Shown here: in pieces, positions 51,456-60,455 of the stretch | How positions within the stretch are numbered: the first letter of the stretch is position 1 | How the letters are laid out: every line of letters begins with the position of its first letter | Origin: JBNGOQ01 sp050589645 | GTDB taxonomy: Bacteria; Bacteroidota; Bacteroidia; Flavobacteriales; Flavobacteriaceae | NCBI RefSeq assembly: GCF_050589645.1 | Contig: NZ_JBNGOQ010000005.1 | Location: 1 to 64,000, forward strand | Direction of reading: 5' to 3' | Length of the DNA stretch: 64,000 nucleotides | Position numbers and translations under genes: made by a program | Notes under the pieces: generated by a model | The model's database searches: none | Told to the model about the DNA's origin: nothing | The model's input: only the letters and a program-made list of their open reading frames with translations

Positions 51456-52067
51456 ATGAAGCTGATCTGTATAGGGCGAAATTACGCCGATCACATCGAG
51501 GAATTGGCCAACGAAAGACCTACGGACCCTGTGGTATTCATTAAACCGGACTCGGCCGTACTGCCCAAGGAACAGGATTTTTATATCCCCGATTTTTCCG
51601 AGGACGTACATTATGAGGTAGAGGTCCTTGTGAAAATAAAGAAAGTAGGGAAGCATATCGATGAAAAGTTTGCACACAAGTATTACGATGAGGTAGGTCT
51701 GGGCATTGATTTTACGGCCAGGGACCTGCAATCCAAGTTAAAGGAAAAGGGCCTTCCATGGGAAAAAGCCAAGGGCTTTGACGGTGCCGCCGTTATAGGG
51801 AAGTGGCTTCCGAAATCGGATTTTGAAGACCTGAACAATTTGAATTTTTCCTTGCTAAAAAACACAGTTCCGGTCCAGCAGGGCAATACCGGTCTGATGC
51901 TTTGGAAGATAGATGAACTGATTTCTTATGTTTCCAGGTATTTTATGTTGAAAAAAGGGGACATAATCTTTACGGGAACGCCTGCGGGGGTTGGAAGAAT
52001 ACAGACAAATGATTATCTTTCCGGCGTACTTGAGGGCAAAGAGCTCTTTTCGGTTAAAATCAAGTAA
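51456..52067 (+). CDS. Fumarylacetoacetate hydrolase family protein
   Basis: 203 residues from the ATG at 51456; an upstream frame start adds 13 residues unlike the family. The FAH metal-binding site is seen in 'DVHYEVEVLVKI' (Glu ligands) and 'GIDFTARDLQ', with 'FTGTPAGVGRI' near the C-terminus. This short form includes acylpyruvate hydrolases and oxaloacetate decarboxylases; the substrate is undetermined. The Hpt gene starts directly after the stop codon. Confidence 0.92.
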   Translation: MKLICIGRNYADHIEELANERPTDPVVFIKPDSAVLPKEQDFYIPDFSEDVHYEVEVLVKIKKVGKHIDEKFAHKYYDEVGLGIDFTARDLQSKLKEKGLPWEKAKGFDGAAVIGKWLPKSDFEDLNNLNFSLLKNTVPVQQGNTGLMLWKIDELISYVSRYFMLKKGDIIFTGTPAGVGRIQTNDYLSGVLEGKELFSVKIK

Positions 52068-52406
52068 ATGATATACAATCTCGATAAAATAAATGAAATG
52101 GCGGAGGGAGATGAGGATTTCGTCAATTCCGTGATTTCCGTCTTTTTGGAAGAAGTACCACAGGATCTGTTTGCACTGGAAGCGGCCATTTCAGAAGGGG
52201 ATTATGAAAACGTGTACAAACTCGCCCATAAAATCAAACCCAATGTAGACCTGTTGGGCATGGAACAGACGCGCGCAACCGCCCTGGAAATTGAGACCTT
52301 GGGCAAGAATGCTGACAATAGTACCGAAATCGAGAAAAGATTTCCGATACTCAAAAAGGACATCCATCAGGTAATTTCCGAGTTAAAAAAAGATTTTAAC
52401 TTCTAA
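52068..52406 (+). CDS. Stand-alone Hpt (histidine phosphotransfer) domain protein
   Basis: 112 residues, all helical. The phosphoacceptor is His54 in 'VYKLAHKIKPNVDLLGM', with the usual Leu-Gly helix after it. Hpt proteins pass phosphate from a sensor kinase to a response regulator. No kinase or regulator gene is in the window. The gene begins at the base after the FAH stop and its own stop overlaps the cinA start by one base, so it is translated within that unit. Confidence 0.88.
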   Translation: MIYNLDKINEMAEGDEDFVNSVISVFLEEVPQDLFALEAAISEGDYENVYKLAHKIKPNVDLLGMEQTRATALEIETLGKNADNSTEIEKRFPILKKDIHQVISELKKDFNF

Positions 52407-53653
52407 TGTTCGCAGAGATAATTACTATTGGGGATGAGATCCTGATAGGTCAGATTGTCGATTCCAATGCTACGTTCATCGCTCAAGAGCTAACTAAAAT
52501 AGGCGTTTCTGTCTATCAAATAACATCGGTTCAGGACGAAAGGGCACATATCTTGCGTGCCTTAAAAGAGGCTAGATCCCGAGCCCAGGTAATCTTGATT
52601 ACAGGCGGATTGGGCCCAACCAAGGATGATATTACCAAGCACACACTTTGTGAATATTTTGGAGATACTTTGATAGAGGACAAACAAGTACTGTATCATG
52701 TAGAGCAGTTGTTCAAAAAGTTCATTGCAACACCCATTTCGGATGTCAATAGAAGACAGGCGCTCGTACCCTCCAAGGCCGTGGTATTGCACAATGCCTA
52801 TGGTACCGCCCCTGGAATGTGGATTATGGAAAAGGGTACGGCTTTTGTTTCCATGCCCGGAGTTCCCTTTGAGATGAAAAACCTAATGCAAAGGGAGGTA
52901 ATCCCAAAAATTGTCAAGGAATTTAAACGTCCGTTTATTTTACACAAGACCATTGTTACCTACGGCATGGGAGAAAGCGCCATTGCAGCAATCATCGCCG
53001 ATTGGGAGGAAAATCTTCCTTCTTTTATTAAACTGGCGTATCTACCTAATTTAGGGAAGGTACGCTTAAGACTAACAGCGAAGGGCACCGATAATACCCT
53101 TATTTCGGCTGCGATGGAGGAAGCGTCCAACAAACTCTACAACCTCATAGGTGAAATTATCTATGGGGAGGAAGATGGGGAAACCATTGAACATACTCTT
53201 GCCAAACTGCTGACCGCCAAAAAGATGACCCTGGCCACCGCTGAAAGCTTTACCGGCGGCAAAATAGCCCAGCAAATCACTGCTCAACCGGGGGCCTCGG
53301 CCTATTTTAAGGGCAGTGTGGTAAGTTATGCCACCCAGGCCAAAATAGAAGTGCTCGGGGTGCCCGAGAAACTGGTAGATGCCCATTCCGTGGTGAGTGC
53401 CCCGGTAGCCGAGGCTATGGCCAAAAATGTGCGGCGGTTGATGGACACCGACTTTGGTGTGGCCACCACAGGCAATGCAGGTCCCACCAAGGGTGATTCC
53501 GACGCTGACATTGGCACGGTATTCATCGCTATTGCCTCCCCAAAAGGCGTGTTTTCCCAAAAATTTATTATGGGCAATCATAGGGAAAGAATCGTTCAAA
53601 AAGCCGTGCACAAAGCTTTTGAACTGCTGCAAAAAGAAATTTTAAATTTCTGA
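52406..53653 (+). CDS. cinA: CinA family nicotinamide mononucleotide deamidase-related protein
   Basis: 415 residues. The N-terminal MoCF-like half shows 'ITIGDEILIGQIVDSNATFI' and 'LITGGLGPTKDDITKHTL'; the C-terminal amidase-like half shows 'TLATAESFTGGKIAQQIT' near 275 and 'VATTGNAGPTKGDSDADIGT'. The pairing is that of CinA, an NMN deamidase with an ADP-ribose pyrophosphatase-like partner domain, first named from competence operons. It shares one base with the Hpt gene before it. Confidence 0.95.
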   Translation: MFAEIITIGDEILIGQIVDSNATFIAQELTKIGVSVYQITSVQDERAHILRALKEARSRAQVILITGGLGPTKDDITKHTLCEYFGDTLIEDKQVLYHVEQLFKKFIATPISDVNRRQALVPSKAVVLHNAYGTAPGMWIMEKGTAFVSMPGVPFEMKNLMQREVIPKIVKEFKRPFILHKTIVTYGMGESAIAAIIADWEENLPSFIKLAYLPNLGKVRLRLTAKGTDNTLISAAMEEASNKLYNLIGEIIYGEEDGETIEHTLAKLLTAKKMTLATAESFTGGKIAQQITAQPGASAYFKGSVVSYATQAKIEVLGVPEKLVDAHSVVSAPVAEAMAKNVRRLMDTDFGVATTGNAGPTKGDSDADIGTVFIAIASPKGVFSQKFIMGNHRERIVQKAVHKAFELLQKEILNF

Positions 53654-53662
53654 ACAAGAATT

Positions 53663-53693
53663 TTGCCCGTCCCGCAAAAATGACATAAATTTG
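53663..53693 (+). promoter_or_regulatory. Bacteroidota-type promoter for the rpmB operon
   Basis: TTG at 53663-53665, a 20-base spacer and TAAATTTG at 53686-53693. Both boxes match the consensus. The leader to the rpmB ATG is about 28 bases. Confidence 0.8.
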
Positions 53694-53726
53694 CACCCTG
53701 TTTAAAATCACATTAAAACTAGCGTA

Positions 53727-53963
53727 ATGTCAAAAGTTTGTGAACTTACTGGAAAGCGGGCGATGTTCGGAAATAACGTTTCATTTTCGGTCAACAAGAC
53801 GAGGAGAAGGTTCGACGTAAATCTTTCCAAAAAACGTTTCTACATTCCTGAAGAGGACCGTTGGATTACTTTGAAAGTTTCCACCAGGGCCCTAAAGAGT
53901 ATTAACAAAAAGGGAATCTCCGCAGTCCTTAAGGAAGCAAGGGCGAAAGGATTGGTCAAGTAA
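53727..53963 (+). CDS. rpmB: Large ribosomal subunit protein bL28
   Basis: 78 residues, full length. 'CELTGKRAMFGNNVSFSVNK' is the conserved N-terminus; the basic C-terminus 'VSTRALKSINKKGISAVL' contacts rRNA. It has only one Cys, so it is the zinc-free form. It leads a ribosomal unit with rpmG and a DUF4295 gene behind a well-formed promoter. Confidence 0.97.
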   Translation: MSKVCELTGKRAMFGNNVSFSVNKTRRRFDVNLSKKRFYIPEEDRWITLKVSTRALKSINKKGISAVLKEARAKGLVK

Positions 53964-53983
53964 TCCTGGCAAATTAGATAGCG

Positions 53984-54166
53984 ATGGCAAAGAAAGGAAA
54001 TAGAATTCAGGTTATTTTGGAATGTACAGAGCATAAGGAATCGGGTATGCCAGGTACATCACGGTATATTACTACCAAGAACAAAAAGAACACCCCGGAT
54101 AGGATGGAAATTAAAAAGTTTAATCCTATCCTTAAACGTATGACAATCCATAAGGAGATAAAATAA
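53984..54166 (+). CDS. rpmG: Large ribosomal subunit protein bL33
   Basis: 60 residues. 'AKKGNRIQVILECTEHKESG' and 'TSRYITTKNKKNTPDRMEIKKF' (given in parts) match bL33. Only one Cys is present, so the zinc ribbon is lost. It lies 20 bases after rpmB and 6 bases before the DUF4295 gene. Confidence 0.96.
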   Translation: MAKKGNRIQVILECTEHKESGMPGTSRYITTKNKKNTPDRMEIKKFNPILKRMTIHKEIK

Positions 54167-54172
54167 GAAATC

Positions 54173-54325
54173 ATGGCAAAGAAGACAGTAGCCTCGTTAC
54201 AATCCAGTTCAAAACGATTGACCAAGGCCATTAAGATGGTAAAATCCCCTAAAACGGGAGCATACACTTTTGTGGAATCTGTTATGCCGCCAGAATTCGT
54301 AAACGAATGGTTGGCAAAGAAATAG
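54173..54325 (+). CDS. DUF4295 family small protein
   Basis: 50 residues, basic, starting 'MAKKTVASLQSSSKRLTKAI' and ending 'PEFVNEWLAKK'. It is the small protein found after rpmG in Bacteroidota and is sometimes treated as a ribosome-linked protein of unknown role. It starts 6 bases after rpmG. A terminator lies 27 bases past its stop. Confidence 0.9.
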   Translation: MAKKTVASLQSSSKRLTKAIKMVKSPKTGAYTFVESVMPPEFVNEWLAKK

Positions 54326-54352
54326 ACTAACAAACTCACCAAAATAGAGCAG

Positions 54353-54383
54353 AGCTACTTTCCAAAAGAAAGTAGCTTTTTTA
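54353..54383 (+). terminator. Rho-independent terminator of the rpmB unit
   Basis: AGCTACTTTC, CAAAA loop, GAAAGTAGCT and a T run: ten perfect base pairs. Confidence 0.95.
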
Positions 54384-54395
54384 TTTCATTTGATT

Positions 54396-54428
54396 TTGAA
54401 TTTTGTTGGGGCTCATTTCATATATTTG
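54396..54428 (+). promoter_or_regulatory. Bacteroidota-type promoter for ftsY
   Basis: TTG at 54396-54398, 22-base spacer and TATATTTG at 54421-54428. The leader to the ftsY ATG is about 14 bases. Confidence 0.7.
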
Positions 54429-54447
54429 GTGAAAAGATTTTTACTAG

Positions 54448-55410
54448 ATGAGTTTATTCAAGAAGATATTTTCTTCCCAGAAAAAGGAGGCTTTGGACAA
54501 GGGGTTGGAGAAGACCAAGACCGGCTTTTTTTCCAAATTGAGCAAGGCCGTCGCCGGAAAGTCCAAGGTAGATGATGAGGTATTGGACAATCTGGAAGAA
54601 GTGCTGGTGTCTTCCGATGTGGGGGTAGATACCACCCTTAAGATCATAGATCGTATTGAGGCCAGGGTTTCCAAGGACAAGTATATGGGTACGGACGAAT
54701 TGAACACCATTTTACGGGAAGAGATAGCCGGCCTTCTCTCTGAAACCCATGTAGGCGAAGAAGCTGAGTTTAGTGTACCACCCGATAAAAAACCCTATGT
54801 AATCATGGTGGTCGGTGTCAATGGGGTAGGAAAGACCACGACCATTGGGAAACTGGCCCATCAATTTAAGAATCAGGGCTTAAAGGTGGTGTTGGGCGCG
54901 GCCGATACCTTTCGGGCCGCAGCGATCGACCAGCTGCAAATTTGGGCCGATCGCGTGGATGTTCCCATCGTAAAACAGAAAATGGGCAGCGATCCGGCTT
55001 CTGTGGCCTTTGATACCTTGAGCTCCGCCCTCACCCAGGATGCCGATGTGGTGATAATAGATACGGCAGGACGTCTTCACAACAAGGTGAACCTAATGAA
55101 CGAGCTGACCAAGATAAAGCGCGTCATGCAAAAGGTAGTGGCAGATACGCCCAATGATGTGCTACTGGTCCTGGATGGTTCTACCGGACAAAACGCCTTT
55201 GAACAGGCAAAACAATTCACCAAAGCCACGGAGGTAACCTCCCTGGCGGTCACCAAACTGGATGGCACGGCCAAAGGGGGCGTAGTCATTGGAATATCCG
55301 ATCAATTTCAGATTCCCGTAAAATATATTGGAGTGGGCGAGGGCATTGATGACCTACAGGTTTTTAACAAGCACGAGTTCGTGGATTCCTTTTTTAGCGC
55401 AACGGATTGA
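54448..55410 (+). CDS. ftsY: Signal recognition particle receptor FtsY
   Basis: 320 residues. The NG domain is complete: 'GVNGVGKTTTIGKLAHQF' (P-loop) near 130, 'DTAGRLHNKVNLM' near 207, 'TKLDGTAKGGVVIGI' near 268. The acidic N-terminal A domain is short, as in other Bacteroidota. FtsY docks ribosomes carrying membrane proteins to the translocon. Its stop overlaps the TTG start of the next gene (TTGA). Confidence 0.97.
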   Translation: MSLFKKIFSSQKKEALDKGLEKTKTGFFSKLSKAVAGKSKVDDEVLDNLEEVLVSSDVGVDTTLKIIDRIEARVSKDKYMGTDELNTILREEIAGLLSETHVGEEAEFSVPPDKKPYVIMVVGVNGVGKTTTIGKLAHQFKNQGLKVVLGAADTFRAAAIDQLQIWADRVDVPIVKQKMGSDPASVAFDTLSSALTQDADVVIIDTAGRLHNKVNLMNELTKIKRVMQKVVADTPNDVLLVLDGSTGQNAFEQAKQFTKATEVTSLAVTKLDGTAKGGVVIGISDQFQIPVKYIGVGEGIDDLQVFNKHEFVDSFFSATD

Positions 55411-56270
55411 AGATAGCCTGGACCATAGCGTTCGTTTCGACCCTGTCCATATCCTGGGCACAGTTAACGCACCCCAAAGCGAGTCCGTACTCCAAAGTGC
55501 TCCAGGAAGTGGGCCTTTCCACGCTTACCGTTGAATATTCCAGGCCTGCAATGCGCGGGCGTACCATCTTCGGAGACCTGGTGCCTTATGGACGCATTTG
55601 GCGGGTAGGGGCCAATGCCTCCACCAAATTTACAGTAGATACCAAGGTGACAGTGATGGACAACGTTTTGCCCAAAGGGACCTATGCGCTCTACGCTTTT
55701 CCGAATGTGGATTCCTGGGAAGTAGTCTTTCATACGAATACCGGCCATTGGGGTGATGGAAGAACTGCCTATGACCCAAAGGAAGATGCCTTTCGGTTTG
55801 AGGTGGTGCCCGAAAGCATCCCGTATCCGCAGGAAAATTTCCTGATCAGCTTTGAGGACATTACCCACAATACCGTCAACATGCTATGGACCTGGGAAAA
55901 CACCAGGATACGGATACCGATACAGGTGGATACCCATAGCATAATGTTGAAAGAAATCAGCGACAAACTGGAAAAGCACCCGACCGCACAGACCTATTAC
56001 GAGGCGGCTCGCTACCTTCAGGAGCAGGAAATGGAGTATTCCCGGGCATTGGGCTATGTGAACAAGGCCCTGGAACTGGGTGGGGACACTTACTATTTTT
56101 ATAGGGTAAGGTCCTTAATACAGGCGGCTCTGAACGATTACAAAGGGGCCATTGCCTCGGCCGAAAAGTCCATGGCACTTGCCAACAGTGAAGGGAAGGA
56201 CGAGTTTGTTCGCATGAACCAAAAAAATATCACACTTTGGAAAAACCATTTGAAAAAAGATAAAAAATGA
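55407..56270 (+). CDS. DUF2911 domain protein with C-terminal TPR-like helices
   Basis: 287 residues from a TTG that overlaps the ftsY stop; no later ATG keeps the signal peptide (residues 1-18, 'AWTIAFVSTLSISWAQ'). The DUF2911 beta domain follows ('GLSTLTVEYSRPAMRGRTIF' and 'PYGRIWRVGANASTKF', 'LPKGTYALYAFP'), then helical repeats from about 185 ('AARYLQEQEMEYSRALGYVN'). The protein is predicted to be periplasmic. The amidase gene overlaps it by four bases (ATGA), so the two are probably a functional pair. No activity is known for DUF2911. Confidence 0.88.
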   Translation: MKIAWTIAFVSTLSISWAQLTHPKASPYSKVLQEVGLSTLTVEYSRPAMRGRTIFGDLVPYGRIWRVGANASTKFTVDTKVTVMDNVLPKGTYALYAFPNVDSWEVVFHTNTGHWGDGRTAYDPKEDAFRFEVVPESIPYPQENFLISFEDITHNTVNMLWTWENTRIRIPIQVDTHSIMLKEISDKLEKHPTAQTYYEAARYLQEQEMEYSRALGYVNKALELGGDTYYFYRVRSLIQAALNDYKGAIASAEKSMALANSEGKDEFVRMNQKNITLWKNHLKKDKK

Positions 56271-57943
56271 AAAGACTTTTTGTTGTATTCGTATTGCTGT
56301 TGAGCATTTCCTGCAAGGAAAACAAGGAAGCCAAAGAGGAAATCGTGCTTTGGGAAGCCTACAACGATTCCGCCGAGGTGGCCGCCAATCAGGATCATGA
56401 GGTTGGCCGCATGCGCTATAAGCTAATTCAGTCCAAGGTATTGGATAAGAATGAGGTTTTCCGTCCGTTGTATGACGAGGTGAGCCAGTTTTCCAAGGAG
56501 GATTATGAAGCCTTGAAACCGCTTATTTTGGAGCAGGATATTCCCACTATCCAAACGCATATCATCGAGGGAGCGTTGAGCTACGAAAAATTGGTATTGT
56601 TCTACCTGTATCGCATATATCACTATGAACTGGACAATGCCACTACGCTCAACACCGTTATCGCCCTAAACCCAAACGTGGTCAAGGTGGCGCAACAGTT
56701 GGATGCCGACCTAAAAAAGTCCCCTACGGCCTATCGCCATTCTATTCATGGCATGCCCATTTTGCTCAAGGACAATATCAACACCGAGGGTATGAAAACC
56801 ACGGCGGGTGCCATCGCCCTAAGGGAAAACGAGGTGGACGATGCGTTCATCGTACAACAACTGAAGAAAAATGGCGCTTTGATCCTGGGCAAGGTAAATC
56901 TCAGCGAGTGGGCCTATTTTCTGTGCTCCGGCTGCCCGGTGGGCTATAGCGCCGTTGGCGGACAGACGCTGAACCCCTACGGCAGGCGTGTTTTTGAGAC
57001 GGGGGGATCTAGCTCGGGAAGTGGCACCTCCGTTGCCGCCAATTATGCCGTGGCCGCGGTAGGCACAGAAACTTCGGGATCCATTTTGTCCCCCTCGAGC
57101 CAAAATTCCGTAGTGGGGCTTAAACCTACCATCGGTCTGCTGAGCAGATCGGGCATTGTGCCTATTTCCAGTACCTTGGACACGCCCGGGCCCATGACCA
57201 AAAATGTCGTGGACAACGCTATACTATTAGATGCCCTATTTGGATATGATGCCGAGGACAAAGCTTCCATAGAGACCAAATGGGGAACCAGTTTTTATGC
57301 TAGCATTACATGGGACGACAGTTTACAGGGCAAGCGTTTTGGAGCTTTTAAAAATTTGATCGAATCCGACTCCATCTACCGGAGTGCCATTGAAAAAATT
57401 AAGGCGGCGGGTGCGGAAGTAATCGAATTTACACCTCCGGAAGTGAATATGGACGGTTTTATCAGCATTCTAAACATTGATATGAAAAACGACCTGCCCC
57501 AATACCTTCAAGGACATGTGAAGCGTAAAGAGGCCGTGACAATACGTTCCATAGCCAACGCCGTAGATTACAATGCCGCGGATTCCACCGTTCGAATTCC
57601 GTACGGACAGGCCCTATTTGAGGGTATTTTGGCAGATTCTACCACAGCGGAACAGCTTCAAGGGATAAAGGTGAAACTGGAAACGAACGGGCGCATCTTC
57701 TTTGATACCGCTATGGATGCCCATAATCTGGACGCCATTCTATCCATCAACAACTATCATGCAGGTTATGCCGCGGTGGCCAAGTATCCCGCGCTAACCG
57801 TCCCCATGGGTTATAAGGACGCGGGGGAGCCGGTCAGCCTTACCTTTATCGGGAAAACATTGCATGAATTAAAGCTACTGCAGCTGGGCCATGCCTTTGA
57901 GCAGCTGACCAAAGTGCGCAAAATGCCCCCGGGATATCAGTAA
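56267..57943 (+). CDS. Amidase-signature family lipoprotein
   Basis: 558 residues. A lipoprotein signal with Cys near 16 ('LLSISCKENKE') precedes the domain. The Ser-cisSer-Lys catalytic set is visible in 'PILLKDNINTEGMKTTAG' (Lys), 'GGSSSGSGTSVA' and 'GTETSGSILSPS'. The family hydrolyses amides; the substrate may be envelope peptides or amino acid amides. The envelope location and a gene overlap with the DUF2911 protein suggest a shared role. Length is normal for the family with an extra N-terminal segment of about 90 residues. Confidence 0.92.
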   Translation: MKRLFVVFVLLLSISCKENKEAKEEIVLWEAYNDSAEVAANQDHEVGRMRYKLIQSKVLDKNEVFRPLYDEVSQFSKEDYEALKPLILEQDIPTIQTHIIEGALSYEKLVLFYLYRIYHYELDNATTLNTVIALNPNVVKVAQQLDADLKKSPTAYRHSIHGMPILLKDNINTEGMKTTAGAIALRENEVDDAFIVQQLKKNGALILGKVNLSEWAYFLCSGCPVGYSAVGGQTLNPYGRRVFETGGSSSGSGTSVAANYAVAAVGTETSGSILSPSSQNSVVGLKPTIGLLSRSGIVPISSTLDTPGPMTKNVVDNAILLDALFGYDAEDKASIETKWGTSFYASITWDDSLQGKRFGAFKNLIESDSIYRSAIEKIKAAGAEVIEFTPPEVNMDGFISILNIDMKNDLPQYLQGHVKRKEAVTIRSIANAVDYNAADSTVRIPYGQALFEGILADSTTAEQLQGIKVKLETNGRIFFDTAMDAHNLDAILSINNYHAGYAAVAKYPALTVPMGYKDAGEPVSLTFIGKTLHELKLLQLGHAFEQLTKVRKMPPGYQ

Positions 57944-58064
57944 GATTGCCGTATGGCAGGGCTGTATGATCGGGATTTCATGGTAACAAAGCTTTGGGGA
58001 TAGGGGCTATGCGTTAAAAATCAAAGAAATGGTCCCAAAAGGGGCTTCTTCCGTGACCTTGTTG

Positions 58065-58072
58065 TATTTTTG
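58065..58072 (+). promoter_or_regulatory. TAnnTTTG -7 element before rimO
   Basis: TATTTTTG ends 18 bases before the ATG at 58091 and includes a TTG (58070) that might otherwise be taken as the start. No TTG box at the usual spacing was found. Confidence 0.5.
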
Positions 58073-58090
58073 CACTCCATAATTCGTAAG

Positions 58091-59392
58091 ATGCGGACAA
58101 AATCATTAAAAAAGAATACCATCAACGTGGTTACCCTGGGTTGCTCCAAAAACGTGTACGATTCCGAAGTACTGATGGGGCAACTACGGGCCAATAACAA
58201 AGAAGTGGTACATGAGCAGGAAGGCAATGTGGTGGTGATCAACACCTGTGGATTTATTGCCAATGCCAAGGAGGAGAGTGTCAATACGATACTGGAGTAT
58301 GTTCAAAAAAAGGAGGCTGGTGAAGTGGACAAGGTTTTTGTTACCGGCTGCCTCAGTGAACGCTACAAACCAGATCTTCAAAAGGAAATCCCCGATGTGG
58401 ATGAATATTTTGGGACCAGTGAATTGCCCAATTTGTTACGTGCCCTGGGGGCAGACTACAAGCACGAACTCATAGGAGAACGTTTGACCACTACCCCAAA
58501 GAACTACGCCTATCTTAAAATTGCGGAAGGATGTGATCGGCCCTGTTCTTTTTGCGCCATTCCCATTATGCGAGGAAAACACAGGAGCAAACCCATAGAA
58601 GAACTGATCACCGAGGCGGAAAAGCTGGCGATAAAAGGGGTAAAGGAACTGATTTTAATTGCGCAGGACCTTACCTACTACGGACTGGATCTTTATAAAA
58701 AACGGAACCTGGCCGAGTTGCTCCAAGCTTTGGTACAGGTAGAGGGAATAGAATGGATCCGATTGCACTATGCCTTTCCTACGGGCTTTCCCATGGATGT
58801 ACTACAGGTGATGCGCTCCGAACCCAAGATTTGTAATTATATCGATATCCCCTTACAACACATTTCCGATTCGATCCTGAAGAGCATGAAGCGGGGTACT
58901 ACCCAGGAAAAAACGACCAAATTACTTCAGGAGTTTCGGCAAGCGGTACCGGGTATGACCATTAGGACTACCTTGATTGTAGGCTACCCCGGAGAGACAG
59001 AAGAAGATTTTCAGACCTTAAAGCAATGGGTAGGGGACATGCGTTTTGAACGCCTGGGCTGTTTTACGTATAGTCATGAGGAGAATACCCATGCCTACAA
59101 TTTGGAGGACGACGTGCCCGAGGAGACCAAACAGCGGCGTGCCAACGAAATTATGGAACTACAGTCCCAGATTTCCTGGGAGCTTAACCAAGAGAAAGTG
59201 GACAAGACTTTTCGTTGCATCATTGACCGAAAAGAGGGGAACCATTTTATAGGACGTACCGAATTTGATTCCCCCGATGTGGACAATGAGGTTTTGGTGG
59301 ATGCCACGCAGTATTATCTAAAGCAGGGCGATTTTGTGGACCTAAAGATTACCGAAGCGTCCGATTTTGATTTGTACGCCGTGCCCGCATAG
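58091..59392 (+). CDS. rimO: Ribosomal protein uS12 methylthiotransferase RimO
   Basis: 433 residues from the ATG at 58091; the in-frame TTG at 58070 lies inside the promoter element. The UPF0004 domain has 'TLGCSKNVYDSEVLMGQL', the radical-SAM core 'GCDRPCSFCAIPIMRG' with CxxxCxxC, and 'TLIVGYPGETEEDF'; a TRAM domain ends it. It adds methylthio to Asp89 of S12. The gene faces a DUF4287 gene with 3 bases between stops. Confidence 0.96.
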   Translation: MRTKSLKKNTINVVTLGCSKNVYDSEVLMGQLRANNKEVVHEQEGNVVVINTCGFIANAKEESVNTILEYVQKKEAGEVDKVFVTGCLSERYKPDLQKEIPDVDEYFGTSELPNLLRALGADYKHELIGERLTTTPKNYAYLKIAEGCDRPCSFCAIPIMRGKHRSKPIEELITEAEKLAIKGVKELILIAQDLTYYGLDLYKKRNLAELLQALVQVEGIEWIRLHYAFPTGFPMDVLQVMRSEPKICNYIDIPLQHISDSILKSMKRGTTQEKTTKLLQEFRQAVPGMTIRTTLIVGYPGETEEDFQTLKQWVGDMRFERLGCFTYSHEENTHAYNLEDDVPEETKQRRANEIMELQSQISWELNQEKVDKTFRCIIDRKEGNHFIGRTEFDSPDVDNEVLVDATQYYLKQGDFVDLKITEASDFDLYAVPA

Positions 59393-59395
59393 TTC

Positions 59396-59926
59396 TTAAG
59401 CTGCCCCTTCATAGGCTTCCTTCAACCATTCCAGAAGCTCCTGGTCTACTTCAGATACCGTCGTTAGCCGTACCCTATGGGTGCACATGCTCCCAAAGGG
59501 ACCCGAATTTTCCAGCCTACCGGTTATGGGTTTTCCACGGAGTTTAAGGCCCAGGTCGATCCGGGTTTTGGTCGCCGGTTTTATCAGGGCGAACTGTTTT
59601 TTTCTAATAATGCTTACACTATCCTTTTTGGGTACCCTGGAAATATCCTTGCCCAGGGTGTTTATGCTGGACAACAACTTTTCGTAAATGGGTTTGAGGT
59701 CTTCCTTTCCCGTGTATTGATTGTTCAACAAATCTGCGGCATCCTGGGAAGCGGCATCCGTTTTTTTTGATTTAAGGGCCACAAAATTGGCGTAGCCGTA
59801 GGTGAAACCGTGTTGGGACTTTAAAAAATCGATAATCTCCCTGTGTTTCTCAATCTTACTGGCCTTTACCACTTTGATCCAATGATCAAGGGGCTTTCCT
59901 GTTTTCTCCAATAGTCCTTTTTCCAT
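59396..59926 (-). CDS. DUF4287/DUF5655 domain protein
   Basis: 176 residues from the ATG at 59926; the longer frame to 59986 adds 20 residues overlapping the previous gene. The N-terminal helical part 'EKTGKPLDHWIKVVK' and 'FLKSQHGFTYGYANFVALK' belong to DUF4287; the C-terminal 'KKQFALIKPATKTRIDLGL' and 'LTTVSEVDQELLEWLKEAY' belong to the DUF5655-type domain. Families of this type occur in stand-alone stress or phosphatase-linked proteins, with no function settled. It is 11 bases downstream of the DUF1761 stop. Confidence 0.85.
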   Translation of the reverse strand: MEKGLLEKTGKPLDHWIKVVKASKIEKHREIIDFLKSQHGFTYGYANFVALKSKKTDAASQDAADLLNNQYTGKEDLKPIYEKLLSSINTLGKDISRVPKKDSVSIIRKKQFALIKPATKTRIDLGLKLRGKPITGRLENSGPFGSMCTHRVRLTTVSEVDQELLEWLKEAYEGAA

Positions 59927-59937
59927 TACATATGATT

Positions 59938-60348
59938 TTACATAGCCCCAAGAACGGCCCCCATGATGGTTAATGATACCACGCAATAGCCCGCGTTGAC
60001 CAAATAGGCCCTGAGCGTTTGCATTTCAAAGACGTACAATATGCCCACAAAGGTCGCTACCCAACCCAGTCCCGCAAAGAATCCGGCCAAGGTGCCAAAT
60101 AGGGTATCGCTTTCCGGACCAATGAACATGTCCAGTATTAAGGCGGCAATAAAGGCTAGGACAATCGCCACACCAAAAGTTTTGGAGACACTTCGTTGTT
60201 TTAATTTTTCTTCCGTGAAGCCAAATTCCTTCATCCATATTTTTCCAAAGAGGGGACCGTACCATAGTCCGCCCAGAAAAAAGGACGAAATAGTGGCCAG
60301 GGCCACGGATAACCAATTGATGTTTGTAAATGCTGTTGCTAGATCCAT
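59938..60348 (-). CDS. DUF1761 family membrane protein
   Basis: 136 residues from the ATG at 60348. Four hydrophobic segments and the N-terminal 'NINWLSVALATISSFFLGGLWYGPLFGKIW' region (cited as 'FFLGGLWYGPLFGKIW') identify DUF1761, a small membrane family with no known role. It comes before the DUF4287 gene with 11 bases between, so they form a short unit. It marks the left edge of the normal-composition DNA before the AT-rich segment. Confidence 0.88.
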   Translation of the reverse strand: MDLATAFTNINWLSVALATISSFFLGGLWYGPLFGKIWMKEFGFTEEKLKQRSVSKTFGVAIVLAFIAALILDMFIGPESDTLFGTLAGFFAGLGWVATFVGILYVFEMQTLRAYLVNAGYCVVSLTIMGAVLGAM

Positions 60349-60455
60349 AAGTTGTTCGGTTTTAAGCGACAAGTTTAGCAAAGCATTCGTTATGAGTATA
60401 GTAAAAAATTAACCTGGTCTACATATACACTGGCAATAGTCCATGGAAAATGTTT

